A DNA stretch of 64,000 nt from Echinicola strongylocentroti (GCF_003260975.1 NZ_CP030041.1:6141501-6205500), one strand, 5' to 3'; positions 37,037 to 48,300 are shown, numbered from the stretch's first letter. Program-made: numbers and translations. Notes: a model not told the origin generated them from the sequence alone.

Positions 37037-37071
37037 CTTCTAAATGATTTGAATTTTTCGAATAGGTAAGA

Positions 37072-38196
37072 TTATTGAATAATTCTGAATTCTGTTCTAC
37101 GGTTAGCTTGGTGTTGCGCATCTGTACAATCTACGCCGTTAGCGCATTTGTTTACCAATCGGGTTTCGCCATAACCCTTAGCCTCTAATCGGTTTCTATT
37201 GATACCTTTTCCTACCAAATAGTTCACCACAGATTGGGCTCTCTGCTGGGAAAGTGACATATTGTAATCATCACTACCACGAGAATCCGTATGAGACATA
37301 ATCTCAATTCTCAAGGCAGGGCTATCTCTCATTACGGAAAGTAAATGTTCATCGATAATTTCTTCTGATTCTGGTGTGATTCTGGCACTGTTCAGTTCAT
37401 AAAGTATGGGCAGTATATTGGAAGATCCCACCAATTCGCAGTCCACTTCTTCCCAAACGGTCATACCACCTTTCTTTACCAAAACGGTTTTGGTCACCGT
37501 TTCGGTTACGGCAGGAATGGTCTCTTTTTCGACACGTGCAGGTTGATCTACTACCTGTCGGGTAATCGTAGCATATTCAGCAGGAATTTCGGTTTCTTCC
37601 ATCCTGGCAGGAGTTTGGACTACTTCTTTGGTGTAAGTGCCATTTTCTTCCGGGATCGAGATAGGAGATGTGCTGGCATCAGCATCAAGTGTTTTGGTCT
37701 GTACTGTTTCACTTTTAGATGGGTACTCGACGTAGCAAGCGACCATACAGTCCTCTTTATTAGCTGAAGGGCAATCTTCCAACATTCTGTATTCCCATCT
37801 ACCTACTTCAGGGTATGTTTCAATTTCTTCCAGGTCATCCCCAAATGAGGCTGGGATTACTTTTAGGTTTTCAGCTTCCTCTTTTGAAATATAAGGAACT
37901 TCCACGGTCTCATAGACCGCTGGCACATACCTGAGTTCCTTAGATGCTTCCTTGACCAAAACACGTTCTTCTACGGTTTTGAATGTGGCAGGATAAGTTT
38001 TTAGCACAGTGTATGCTGGCTCCACTTCCACTGTTACGGTTTCCTCTTTAAATTCATCAGGTGTGATGCATTTTACATAGCATTTTCCTGGGGAGGGGTT
38101 TTCGGATGGGGGCTCATTTCCCGGTGGTTGGTCTTGGGCTGCTACAAATCCAACTTGAAAGATAAAGCAGCATAGAGCCAATTTAAAAGTCTTCAT
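37072..38196 (-). CDS. OmpA-family peptidoglycan-associated protein, paralogue 2
   Basis: 374 residues, same plan as its neighbour: signal peptide (MKTFKLALCCFIFQVGFVAA), the CYVKCITPDEF segment, repeat stalk and OmpA domain at about 261-374 (ILYELNSARITP, SHTDSRGSDDYNMSLS). The two proteins differ mainly at about residues 165-215, where the linker residues are quite different. Each has its own 5' region and terminator, so they are probably expressed separately. The upstream AT-rich stretch (38,197-38,300) resembles that of paralogue 1. Confidence 0.92.
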   Translation of the reverse strand: MKTFKLALCCFIFQVGFVAAQDQPPGNEPPSENPSPGKCYVKCITPDEFKEETVTVEVEPAYTVLKTYPATFKTVEERVLVKEASKELRYVPAVYETVEVPYISKEEAENLKVIPASFGDDLEEIETYPEVGRWEYRMLEDCPSANKEDCMVACYVEYPSKSETVQTKTLDADASTSPISIPEENGTYTKEVVQTPARMEETEIPAEYATITRQVVDQPARVEKETIPAVTETVTKTVLVKKGGMTVWEEVDCELVGSSNILPILYELNSARITPESEEIIDEHLLSVMRDSPALRIEIMSHTDSRGSDDYNMSLSQQRAQSVVNYLVGKGINRNRLEAKGYGETRLVNKCANGVDCTDAQHQANRRTEFRIIQ

Positions 38197-38703
38197 TTCA
38201 GTATAAGGGTTGGTTTAAAACTATTTTAAGGTAACAAAAATTTGTTAATTAATATTAAATAAATTTTGTTTTTGTAGTACTAATTTTGGTGATTAAAAAC
38301 AATTATATTCAAAATAGTAGCCTTTTACCCTCAATTTTTGGTTATTTAGATACATATTTACCATATAATCCCATCTTAAAATACCTTTATCAGAATAGGA
38401 ATTCAGCTTCATCAAAAAAATTATTTAAATAGTTATACCCTATTTTTTACCGGGTTTACACCATACCCCGCTTTACGGCCTGTTATTTTTGATGTGCTGT
38501 CCCTACCTCAACTCATTGGGAAATGTCCCGAAAATGCTAGCAGGTTCATAGCTATCCTTGTTATCACCTACGTTTGGATGCGTGTACATTAGGGAGACTC
38601 ATTTTTTACTCTACGGTTTTGTGAAAACCAGTTTTTTATTTAATAATTATTTGTTAGGTTTAAATGTTTAAACATATAAACATTACAATAATCCCAAAAA
38701 ACT
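38197..38703. promoter_or_regulatory. Divergent regulatory region between OmpA and mannan-locus SusC
   Basis: 507 bp with no gene. The OmpA side is AT-rich like the region upstream of its paralogue. The SusC side ends with a palindrome (38,664-38,675) that is shared with the second GH92 promoter region; a weak -7-like element TAGGTTTA lies just before it at 38,655-38,662. Confidence 0.6.
38665..38674. promoter_or_regulatory. Putative GntR operator upstream of mannan SusC
   Basis: The perfect palindrome TGTTTAAACA fits the known HutC-subfamily GntR consensus GTnTAnAC. Thirteen bases, TGTTTAAACATAT, are identical at 53,226-53,238 before the second GH92 gene. It lies 29 bp before the SusC start. 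The likely ligand is the UTRA-type GntR protein at 52,159. Confidence 0.6.
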
Positions 38704-41700
38704 ATGAAAACACATTTATGCTTGTGCACAAAACATGAGGCGGTGTGGAAGGTCCCTGTGGCCTGCGTCGCTATTATGTTTTTGCTGCTGTTTCAGATGA
38801 GAGGTTATGCCCAAGAGCAGGGCACAACCTACAAAGGTGTGGTGTATGATAATGCCACCAAAGAACCACTCCCGGGAGTAAACATCCTGGTGAAGGGTAC
38901 CGGGCAAGGAGTCGTCAGTGATATTGACGGTAATTTCAGCATTACTGTTGATTCGCCTGATCCGGTTTTGATCTTCAGTTTTATCGGGATGGAAACCCTC
39001 GAATATCCCCTTACAGGACAGACCACACTCGAGATCAATATGGATCCCAGTGCGGATAGCCTCGATGAGGTGGTCGTAGTGGGCTACGGTACGCAGAAAA
39101 AATCTGACCTCACCGGCTCTGTAGGAGTAGTAGGGGGAGATGAGATCCTAAAAGCACCCGTGGCAAATGCCTTACAGGGTATGAAGGGAAAAGTAGCCGG
39201 TGTTAATGTATTTTTGAACTCAGGATCACCTTCCTCCAGCCCTAGGGTACTCATCCGCGGATTAGGAACCATTAACTCCTCATCTCAGCCGCTCTATGTG
39301 GTAGATGGCGTGGTCATGGAGAACATCGAATTCTTGAATCCCAATGACATCGAGAGCATGGAGGTATTGAAAGATGCTTCTTCCACAGCAATCTATGGTG
39401 CGCGAGGTGCCAACGGTGTGGTAATGGTCACAACCAAAAGAGGGGCCAAAAACACCGGTACCACGATTGGATATGATGGTTATTTCAGTGTAGGAGTACT
39501 TCCCAAAAAAATGGACGTGCTCAATGCGGAAGAATTTATGGAGGTACTGGAACAAGGATTTGCCAACCACAGCAAATACCGACCGGATTCTCCCATTCCT
39601 GACTTTACCACAAACGATCCGAACCTTTTTGATGAAAACGGCAATCCGCTATATGATACCGATTGGCAGGAGGAAGCGACCAGAACGGCCCTTTCCCATA
39701 ACCATCAATTGTCCTATCGTTCCAAGGCAGAGAAATCTTCTTTTGGTGCATTTGTCAATTATACCGACATGCAGGGCATAATGCTGAACAATTATCTGAA
39801 ACGTGTAAATGGTAAGTTTGCCTTCGATGCCGATCCAAAAAAATGGCTTTCGGTGGGACTGAACCTATTGGCCAATAGCACAACAGAGAACGTATTCGAG
39901 GAAAGTGGCGGCCACCAGATGCCAAGACGTTCTATGATCGAGATGCCTGCGATATTTCCGGTCAAGTTTCCTGATGGCACATGGAGCAATTCCAGCATGG
40001 TCGAGGATCCCTACGGACTGGAAGCCATTCCCAATCCTGTACACGTATTGACCACACAGGACAGGTTGAGAAAAAGAACCAAACTGTTCGGGAATATCTA
40101 TACGACCTTCCATATCCTTCCCGGACTGGATCTTAGAACCCAATTTGGCTTTGATAAAAATGACTTTAATGAGCAGATTTACAGTCCAACGGACCTGATC
40201 AATATCTCCTCCCCAAACGGCTCTGCTTATTTGGGCAATGAAAGAGTGCTGTATTGGCAGCAGGAAAATTACTTGACCTATACCAAGGACTTTGGTGACC
40301 ATGGGATAAATGCAATGGCTGGGCTTAGCTGGCAAAAAAGAACATCAGAATATTTTAATGTAAGTGCCACTGGATTTTCTGATGATACCTTTAAGTTTAA
40401 CAGAATGCAGTCGGCCAGTCAACCGGGAACGCCCAATTCAGGATATGATGAGTGGAGCATGAACTCCTATTTTTTACGAGGCAACTACAACTATAAGAGC
40501 AAATACCTGTTGACCTTTACTGGAAGGGTGGACGGTTCGTCCAGGTTCGGTGAAAACAACAAGTATGGCGTGTTCCCATCCGTTGGTGTGGGGTATGTGC
40601 TTTCAAAAGAGCCTTTTATGCAAGGCCTGTCCGGAACGGTAGATGAGCTTAAGATAAGGTCAAGTTACGGGATTACCGGAAATACCGAAATCCCTACTTA
40701 CCAGTCCTTGGGTACGGTCTCCACTGGTACCTCGCTGATCAACGGATCCAGGGCCCCCATCAGCTATGTCAACCGGCTTCCCAATCCTGATTTGGAATGG
40801 GAAAAGACACGCCAATTTGACATCGGTATGGACCTGACACTTCTGGAAAGGGCATTGGTATTCAGTTTTGATTATTATCATAAACTGACCACCGACCTGT
40901 TGCTGGACAGACCAGTTCCTTCTTCTACCGGTTTTGCTGCTGTCAGGGACAATATCGGGTCGGTATCCAATAGAGGGATTGAAGTGTTGGTGAGGGCCTT
41001 TCCTGTAACCAATGCCAATTTCAGTTGGGAATCTACCCTGAATTTTTCCTATAACGAAAACCAGATCGAACAGCTTGGTGAAAATGACGAGGATATTTTT
41101 CCTGGTCCCAACTGGGTTTCTGGTAGCCAGACCATTTTGCGTGTGGGTGAGTCCCTGAGTTCATTCTGGGGCTACGAGCGATTGGGTACCTGGGGTACGG
41201 ATGAAGCAACGGAAGCAGCTGAAGTGGGAGCCATTCCAGGCGAAGCTAAGCGGAGTGCAGAAAGAAAGATTATTGGCAACGGCCTTCCGCATTGGACAGG
41301 AAGCTTTATCAATAATTTCTATTATGGCAATTTTGACCTGACCTTGGACATTCAGTTTGTGGCGGGCGTGGATATCCTGCAGCAATTTTTCCATTCTACC
41401 CAAGACCGTACCGGTTATGCCAGCGGCCTGAAAGACGTGCTCTATGATGCATGGACAGAGACCAATCAGAACACCATGGTGCAACAGATCAGGAACGGGC
41501 CTTATTCAGGGCAAAACAGTGAGGTGGACAGCCATTGGGTGGCCGATGGCTCTTATATCCGGGGTAACCTGATATCGCTGGGTTACTCATTTGACCAGTC
41601 CCTGTTGGACAGGATCGGTATGAATAAGCTGAGGGTGTATGCCAGTGTGCAGAATGCCTTCCTTATACATTCCGATGATTTTAAAGGATATGACCCTGAA

Positions 41701-41799
41701 GCATCTTCTTGGGAAGGTAACCAATGGGGTCAGAACATCTTCTTTTTCCAATATCCTCGGCCAAGGACCTTTACCCTTGGATTGAGCCTGCAGTTTTAA
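38704..41799 (+). CDS. SusC/RagA-family TonB-dependent receptor of the mannan locus
   Basis: 1031 residues; the signal (VACVAIMFLLLFQMRGYAQ) is preceded by an unusually long charged n-region of about 18 residues. Carboxypeptidase-like domain (KGVVYDNATKEPLPGVNILV), the classical DEVVVVGYGTQKKSDLTGSV link, plug with RVLIRGLGTINSSSQPLYVV and SMEVLKDASSTAIYGARGAN, barrel ending LGLSLQF. This is the canonical SusC sequence type, unlike the divergent receptor at 9152. It pairs with the SusD 16 bp downstream; the GH92 genes behind it suggest alpha-mannosidic glycans as cargo. A GntR operator-like palindrome precedes it. Confidence 0.96.
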   Translation: MKTHLCLCTKHEAVWKVPVACVAIMFLLLFQMRGYAQEQGTTYKGVVYDNATKEPLPGVNILVKGTGQGVVSDIDGNFSITVDSPDPVLIFSFIGMETLEYPLTGQTTLEINMDPSADSLDEVVVVGYGTQKKSDLTGSVGVVGGDEILKAPVANALQGMKGKVAGVNVFLNSGSPSSSPRVLIRGLGTINSSSQPLYVVDGVVMENIEFLNPNDIESMEVLKDASSTAIYGARGANGVVMVTTKRGAKNTGTTIGYDGYFSVGVLPKKMDVLNAEEFMEVLEQGFANHSKYRPDSPIPDFTTNDPNLFDENGNPLYDTDWQEEATRTALSHNHQLSYRSKAEKSSFGAFVNYTDMQGIMLNNYLKRVNGKFAFDADPKKWLSVGLNLLANSTTENVFEESGGHQMPRRSMIEMPAIFPVKFPDGTWSNSSMVEDPYGLEAIPNPVHVLTTQDRLRKRTKLFGNIYTTFHILPGLDLRTQFGFDKNDFNEQIYSPTDLINISSPNGSAYLGNERVLYWQQENYLTYTKDFGDHGINAMAGLSWQKRTSEYFNVSATGFSDDTFKFNRMQSASQPGTPNSGYDEWSMNSYFLRGNYNYKSKYLLTFTGRVDGSSRFGENNKYGVFPSVGVGYVLSKEPFMQGLSGTVDELKIRSSYGITGNTEIPTYQSLGTVSTGTSLINGSRAPISYVNRLPNPDLEWEKTRQFDIGMDLTLLERALVFSFDYYHKLTTDLLLDRPVPSSTGFAAVRDNIGSVSNRGIEVLVRAFPVTNANFSWESTLNFSYNENQIEQLGENDEDIFPGPNWVSGSQTILRVGESLSSFWGYERLGTWGTDEATEAAEVGAIPGEAKRSAERKIIGNGLPHWTGSFINNFYYGNFDLTLDIQFVAGVDILQQFFHSTQDRTGYASGLKDVLYDAWTETNQNTMVQQIRNGPYSGQNSEVDSHWVADGSYIRGNLISLGYSFDQSLLDRIGMNKLRVYASVQNAFLIHSDDFKGYDPEASSWEGNQWGQNIFFFQYPRPRTFTLGLSLQF

Positions 41800-41815
41800 C
41801 CAAAAAATTAATCTT

Positions 41816-43402
41816 ATGAAAAAGTTATCGATTATATACTTGGTGGCAGTGGTGCTTTTATCTTCCTGTGAAGGCTTTTTGGATGAAAAGCCCAAGGATG
41901 AAGTAGCCTCTAACCAATATTTTGCCCGGCCGGAACATGCCCGGGACGCAGTAAACGCATTGTACAGGACTGGAGCCATGCAGCTTTTTGAGGCCAATGG
42001 CTCTTATGCTGGGGCAAGGATCATGTTCGGTCCTTATTTGTCCGGATTTGTGGACAACGAATACAAAGGACAGGAAGTACATGTACAACGGGGACAGACC
42101 ATGACCTATGATGGCTTGAACCTGTCGAGCTACTTTAATTCCATGTGGTCGGACATGTACACAGGTATATCCAGGGCAAACAATGCCATCAAGTATATCC
42201 CAGAGACTCCTGGTCTTTCGGAAAGTGAGATGAACAAGTACATGGCGGAAGCCCGTTTTTTCAGGGCGTTCAACTATTATTACTTGGTAAGGATGTTTGG
42301 GGCAGTGCCCCTGATTACCGAACCCTATGAAAGTCTGGAAAACCTGTTTCCCGAGCGGACAGCACCATCGGAGGTCTATGCGCTGATCACCGGGGACCTG
42401 GAGGCTGCCATTTCTAGTGGGGGACTTGCGAATGTGGCCATGACAGCCAATAGTGGCAGAATTTCCGCATCGGTGGCCCAGATGGTATTGGCCGAAGTGT
42501 ATTTGACCATGAGCGGTGAAGCAGTTGGAGATGACAACTATGCCAATGCGGCACAGGTCGCTAAGGCGATAGTGGCTTCCGGGCAGTATTCACTGGTCCA
42601 GCACTCTTGGAACGGTGGACAATTAGCTGAAAACGGGTCTGCCTATAACAAACTAAAGGACAGTGAACAGGTTCCTGGCGAGTATATCTACTATTACGAG
42701 TATGAGATAGGCATTGCCAATAATATCTATCCAAGCTGGTGCTATCCTTCTACTATTTCGCCTCTATTGGCCTATGCTATCGCCAATAATGCCTATGGGC
42801 CGACCAATGACCTGGTTGCTTCCTATGATCCGGAAAATGACCTTCGGGTGCAGGAAAAGCAGTATTTTCATTCCTCTATCGAATTGGACGGAGAAACGGT
42901 TACCTTCCAGCGGGCTCCCTACATGTGGGAGAATAAGGAAGCTGCCTACGAAACAGCACTTTCTGGACGTGATATGCCGATCTACACTTATGCCGATGTG
43001 CTATTGATCGGTGCCGAGGCCATAGCGCGGTCCGAAGGCGTGACCAGTGAAGCGGTGGACTACCTTGCCCAAATCCGCGAAAGGGCTTACTGGAACAGTT
43101 CTCCAGAAGCCATAAGAAGCGAGTTGGCCTCCATGTCCACAGACCAATTTGTAGAGGAAGTATGGAAAGAGAGGGTGAGGGAGCTTGTATTTGAGTTTCC
43201 TATTTGGTTTGATGTCATGAGAACGGGTAAATTCCCTAGGCCTGTTGGGGATGGAACTGGAGACATCATGTTTGTCGATGCGGTCGGTGCTACCAACTTT
43301 TTTAACGGTACCATCAAAGAACAGAACATGTTGTATCCTCTGCCCGAGCAGGAATTGCAGCGTAATCCTTCGCTGGAGCAAAACCCTGGTTATGCAAATT
43401 GA
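41816..43402 (+). CDS. SusD/RagB-family lipoprotein of the mannan locus
   Basis: 528 residues, lipobox SSC at Cys18, SusD start motif EGFLDEKPKDEVASNQYF, TPR-like helices (AEARFFRAFNYYYLVRMFGA) and the C-terminal signature (VWKERVRELVFEFPIWFDVMR) ending LEQNPGY. It binds glycan at the surface as the lid of the SusC encoded upstream. A hairpin terminator follows within 15 bp, so the enzymes downstream are either transcribed separately or by read-through. Confidence 0.95.
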   Translation: MKKLSIIYLVAVVLLSSCEGFLDEKPKDEVASNQYFARPEHARDAVNALYRTGAMQLFEANGSYAGARIMFGPYLSGFVDNEYKGQEVHVQRGQTMTYDGLNLSSYFNSMWSDMYTGISRANNAIKYIPETPGLSESEMNKYMAEARFFRAFNYYYLVRMFGAVPLITEPYESLENLFPERTAPSEVYALITGDLEAAISSGGLANVAMTANSGRISASVAQMVLAEVYLTMSGEAVGDDNYANAAQVAKAIVASGQYSLVQHSWNGGQLAENGSAYNKLKDSEQVPGEYIYYYEYEIGIANNIYPSWCYPSTISPLLAYAIANNAYGPTNDLVASYDPENDLRVQEKQYFHSSIELDGETVTFQRAPYMWENKEAAYETALSGRDMPIYTYADVLLIGAEAIARSEGVTSEAVDYLAQIRERAYWNSSPEAIRSELASMSTDQFVEEVWKERVRELVFEFPIWFDVMRTGKFPRPVGDGTGDIMFVDAVGATNFFNGTIKEQNMLYPLPEQELQRNPSLEQNPGYAN

Positions 43403-43415
43403 TGAATGAACTATA

Positions 43416-43463
43416 AAATGGCTGTTCCGAAGCAACTATTGATGCTGCACGGAACAGCCATTT
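43416..43463 (+). terminator. Rho-independent terminator or attenuator after SusD
   Basis: Perfect 14-bp stem AAATGGCTGTTCCG/CGGAACAGCCATTT with a 20-base loop, followed by a T-rich stretch (CGTTATTTTCTTT). Partial termination here would let transport genes be expressed at higher level than the enzymes downstream. Confidence 0.75.
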
Positions 43464-43551
43464 CGTTATTTTCTTTATGGCATAAAGCTTTTGGGGTAGC
43501 GGGAAGCTGTCCCTTTGTAGACAATCGAAATACGCATAAATCACTATAATA

Positions 43552-45321
43552 ATGAACAGATTGAGCAATCAGCCACAGGTACCCGTTCAGGAAACGGATC
43601 GACCATCGCATTCCTACACTTTATTTCCTTCTTTTGACTTGGGCTCCTCACGGATTGGCCAAGGTTACGAAAGCCTTTTTGACCAGATCAATGCCGGACA
43701 GGTCCTGATCATGGATGGCTATGTGGGCGTGGACTGGCAGGAAATCAGCACCGCCCTAAAGCAATATCTGACCAATCAAAACTTGGCGTTTGAGTTGATA
43801 AATATGGCCGATTTCTATAAGCCAACCAATGAGATTCTTGAAATGATCGCCCCGGATTTAGGAGGAGACGATCCGGTATTCGGAAAGAAGACCCAGCGGT
43901 GTATGGCCGATTATATAGATGGGGAAAAACTGGATACCTTAACGCCTGCTTCCGACCAGATCACGGTCATTTACGGAAGTGGTGCTGCACAGGTGGGGAT
44001 CAAGGGAACATTGGTTTATTTTGACCTTCCTAAGAATGAGCTTCAATACCGTATGCGTGCTGGGAGCGTCCACAACCTTGGTTGTAGTGGGCTCCAAAAG
44101 AATAACAAGCAAATGTACAAGCACTTTTTCTTCGTGGACTGGGAAATCTGTAACCGAGAGAAGAAGGCCCTTTTTGCCAAGGTGGATTATATAGTTGACC
44201 AGCAACGCCCTGATCAGCCGACTTGGATGAGCGGGGATGATTTTCGGCAAGGGCTGGATGCCATGTCCACGTCTTACTTTAGGGTGCGACCGTGGTTTGA
44301 GCCAGGCGTTTGGGGAGGCCAATGGCTTCGTGAGCATATCCCGGAACTTCCACAGAATGAACCCAACTACGCATGGTCATTTGAGATGATCGTTCCCGAA
44401 AACGGGGTGATCTTTTCCTCTGACGGAATTCTTTTGGAGCTATCCTTTGATTGGTTGATGTACAAGGCAGGAAAAAATGTCTTGGGCAAGGCACACGATC
44501 GCTTTGGAGATGATTTTCCTATCCGGTTTGACTTTCTGGATACCTTTGACGGGGGCAATCTATCCTTACAGTGTCATCCAACTGATAAGTATGCAAAAGC
44601 CCATTTTGGTGAAAAATTCACCCAAGATGAGACATATTATATCATGGATAACCGTCCAGGCGCCAACGTTTACCTAGGCTTTCAGGAGGACATCGAACCG
44701 GAATTATTCAGAAAGGAGCTGGAAAAATCCATTCACGAGAAATCTGAATTGGAAGTAGAGCAGTTTGTCCAAAAGCTTCCAAGTGAAAAGCATGGGCTAT
44801 ACCTAATACCCAATGGTACCGTCCATTGCTCAGGAGTGGACAACCTGGTGCTGGAGATCAGCGCCACTCCGTATATCTATACCTTCAAAATGTACGATTG
44901 GCAACGATTGGACCTAAATGGAGAGCCTCGGCCTTTGAATGTGGAGCGGGCCTTTGATAATTTGGATTTTGAAAGAAAAGGGGAAGAAGTCCAACGTACC
45001 CTCATTTCGCATCCTGAAGTGATCGAAAGTGGATCGGATTGGCAATTGGTGGAATTGCCTACGCATGAACAGCATTTTTACAAGATCGTGCGCTATGAAT
45101 TTGATACCGAAATTTCAGTTCCCACACATGGACAATGCCATTTGTTAATGTTGGTCGAAGGAGAAAGCATTTCCCTGTCCACTGAAAATGGTAGGCAGGC
45201 CACGTTTCATTACGCCGAAACATTTGCCGTTCCTGCTGCTGCCAACAGCTATAAATTGAAAAACCATGGCTCCTCTCGGGCAATGGTGGTCATTTCCTAT
45301 GTGAAGGAATCGGCTTGTTAG
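43552..45321 (+). CDS. Class I mannose-6-phosphate isomerase-like protein with N-terminal extra domain
   Basis: 589 residues, about 270 longer than a usual ManA. The C-terminal part (about 250-589) has the cupin-type isomerase features: WGGQWLREH, the metal-site segment SLQCHPTDKYAKAHFG, DETYYIMDN and the second-site segment GTVHCSGVDNLVLEIS. It should interconvert mannose-6-P and fructose-6-P in the cytoplasm (no signal peptide). The N-terminal 240 residues (GQVLIMDGYVGVDWQEISTA, GTLVYFDLPKNELQYRMRAG) look like a nucleoside-kinase/P-loop-type domain but lack a clear GxxxxGK loop; function unknown. Its place among GH92 genes and a ROK kinase fits mannose catabolism. Confidence 0.87.
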   Translation: MNRLSNQPQVPVQETDRPSHSYTLFPSFDLGSSRIGQGYESLFDQINAGQVLIMDGYVGVDWQEISTALKQYLTNQNLAFELINMADFYKPTNEILEMIAPDLGGDDPVFGKKTQRCMADYIDGEKLDTLTPASDQITVIYGSGAAQVGIKGTLVYFDLPKNELQYRMRAGSVHNLGCSGLQKNNKQMYKHFFFVDWEICNREKKALFAKVDYIVDQQRPDQPTWMSGDDFRQGLDAMSTSYFRVRPWFEPGVWGGQWLREHIPELPQNEPNYAWSFEMIVPENGVIFSSDGILLELSFDWLMYKAGKNVLGKAHDRFGDDFPIRFDFLDTFDGGNLSLQCHPTDKYAKAHFGEKFTQDETYYIMDNRPGANVYLGFQEDIEPELFRKELEKSIHEKSELEVEQFVQKLPSEKHGLYLIPNGTVHCSGVDNLVLEISATPYIYTFKMYDWQRLDLNGEPRPLNVERAFDNLDFERKGEEVQRTLISHPEVIESGSDWQLVELPTHEQHFYKIVRYEFDTEISVPTHGQCHLLMLVEGESISLSTENGRQATFHYAETFAVPAAANSYKLKNHGSSRAMVVISYVKESAC

Positions 45322-45366
45322 GTCGAAATGACCAATATGATAATAAATGATAACTAAAGTCTTTTT

Positions 45367-48300
45367 ATGAATCAGATGATAAAAAGTGTGGCGTTGCTGC
45401 TTATGGCATTAACGGCACACTCTCAGCTACTATTGGCTCAGCAATATGAAGTATTTCAACTTGGAAGTGCCTCCGATAGCGGAGATGGTTTTGCGCTATA
45501 TCCCGGAGGATACAAGGATTTTATAGCCCAGGATTTTGGATTTGAGGATCGGATGTTTTGGATCGGCAGGGATGATCCACAAACTGATTTTCCTTATGTC
45601 CTTCCAGGTCCAAAAGACGCATGGGGAGGGACAGGACACACGGCAGGAATTCGTTCCCATTTTCTGAACCTAGCCTTCGAGCTCGATGAGTTCCAACCAA
45701 CCACCGGGCAGCTTAGGATAGACCTTGCGGATGCCGATTCATTACATGCCGCCCTACTGAAAGTCACTGTCAATGGTAAAGGATACCATTACCAATTAAA
45801 ACCAGGAAAGGGAACTACCCTTGGAAACCAAGGGGGCGAAAAAGGAGAGGAACAGCTGGTCACCATTGATCTGCCTCAAGGACTCTTGAAAAGTGGTTTG
45901 AACAAAATTACGCTTACCACCCTTGAGGGTAGTTGGTTGGCTTTTGATCAAGTGGCTCTTTTTGCTTCCAGTCCTTTGGAGGTGAAAAAAACCAATAAGG
46001 CAGTAGTGGGGGACATACGACCTGCTAACTATCAAACAGAAGGAAGCTCAGGGCTGCATCAACCCCTGTTGGTGGCCGCCTATCACCTTGATGGCGCTCC
46101 AGAGATGGTCGTTGAGCTGGATGGTGCTGAAATCCTGCGCCGAAACCTGGTGCAGGGGGAATATTTGCTGGAAGCTCCCATGCCTGCTGTCCAACAATCT
46201 AAGGAGAGCCAATACAGCATTAAGCTGGATGGCAATACGGTGAAGGAAGGTACAGTCAAAAGAATGCCCCAATCTACGAGGAAATGGAGCCAATATGTCA
46301 ATACTCTCATAGGAGCAGGACATTCCAGGTGGATGATTGCACCGGGGCCTTGGATGCCTTTCGGGATGGTAAAGCTAAGCCCGGACAACCAGAACTCCGG
46401 TTGGCAGGCAGGTTATGATCCTACATTCGAATCGATCGGTACTTTTAGCCATATCCATGAATGGACCATGGCCGGTCTGGGAACCTTCCCGACCACAGCA
46501 GGCCCGATACAGACTACCGTTGGTGACCAGAGCGATGTCCAGTCAGGATACCGTTCTTCGTTTGACAAACAGACGGAGGAGGCTGGGATTGGTATGTACA
46601 AAGTTCATCTGACCGATACGGATATCTGGGCTTCCCTGACATCCACAGAGAGGGCGACGATGCAGCGATATGACTACGGAAAAGGGGAGCGCGGCAGGAT
46701 CATGATCGATCTGGCCATTCCTTCCGAGTACCGCTACCAGATAGAATCCTGCGAGATTACCCGTGTTTCTCCTACACGGATAGAAGGCAAAAGCCATCAG
46801 CTGACGCCAAATGCATGGTCCAAGGGAGTGGGACAGGATTATATTGTCCATTTTGTCATTGAATTTGACCGTCCAATAGATCGGTTTTCCCATTGGAAAG
46901 ACGGTGAGATCAGGCATAACAGTGACCTTGCAGCCGATAAGCCGAAGAATGCAGGCGTCTTTGTGGAGTTTGATCTCGAGGATTCGCGTAGTGTAAAAAT
47001 GAGAACGGGAATATCCTATGTGAGCATCGAGAATGCTGCTAAAAACCTTTCCACAGAAATCTCGACCCCTTTTGGCTGGGACTTTGATGCGGTGGTGGCC
47101 CATCAGCAAAACACTTGGGACAAGCTGCTTGGAAGACTCAAGGTAAGCAGTAATGATGCAAGGGAAAAGGAGCGCTTTTATACCAATATGTACAGGGCTT
47201 TGGCCAGTAGGAATACCTTTTCTGATGTGGACGGACGATGGAGGGATGCCGATGAAAATATCCAGCAGCTAGAGCGTTCAGATGACTTGGCCCTTGGTTG
47301 TGATGCTTTTTGGAATACCTTCTGGAACCTTAATCAGTTTTGGAACCTGGTGACGCCCGAGTGGAGTAACCGTTGGGTGCGGTCTCAGCTAGCCATGTAC
47401 GACAATGCCGGATGGCTCGCAAAAGGCCCTGCCGGAATGGAATACATCCCCGTGATGGTGGCCGAGCATGAAATCCCCTTGATTGTGGGGGCTTACCAAA
47501 TGGGAATCAGGGACTATGATGTGCAAAAAGCCTTGGAAGCTGTAGTAAAGATGCAGACCACAGAAGCCACAGAAGTAGGAGGTGGGTTTGCAGGAAACAG
47601 GGATTTGATGCACTACCTCGAATATGGCTACGTGCCCCATGACCTGGGAAGGTTTTCCAATTCCTTGGAATACAGTTTCGACGACTGGACTGTGGGGCAG
47701 TTTGCCAAATCCCTAGGAGAGACCTCCATCTTTGAAGAATTTGACCAAAGAGGAGCTTGGTGGAAACATGTTATTGATCCCGAATCAGGCTATGCAAGGA
47801 TGAAAAATGCCAAAGGAGAATGGCTGGAAGATTTTGATCCATTTCGCTCCGGAGCCAACCACCACTATGTGGAAGGAAATGCCTGGCAGCTCACTTTTTT
47901 CGTTCCCCAAGATGTGCCTGGCCTTATGGAGGCTGTTGGAAAGGAAAAATTTCTCGAAAGACTGGAATGGGGCTTTTCGGAAAGCGACAAGTGGCGGTTT
48001 AATGGCCCCAATGACCAATACTGGGATTATCCTGTGGTGCAGGGAAACCAACAGTCCATGCACTTTGCCTTCCTGTTCAACTATGCAGGCAAGCCTTGGC
48101 TGACCCAAAAATGGAGCAGGGCTATCATGGATCGGTATTATGGCCATGGCGTTACCAATGCCTACCTAGGCGATGAGGATCAGGGCCAGATGAGTGCTTG
48201 GTTTATCATGGCCTCCTTAGGCTTGTTCCAGGTGGACGGAGGAACAAGGGCAAACCCCATCTACGAAATAGGAAGCCCACAGTTCCAAGAGGTGGAAATT

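Noticed and set aside
36861..37043. 60-residue plus-strand frame between the OmpA paralogues
   Set aside because: It runs across a palindrome and the terminator hairpin; no start signal or recognisable protein features.
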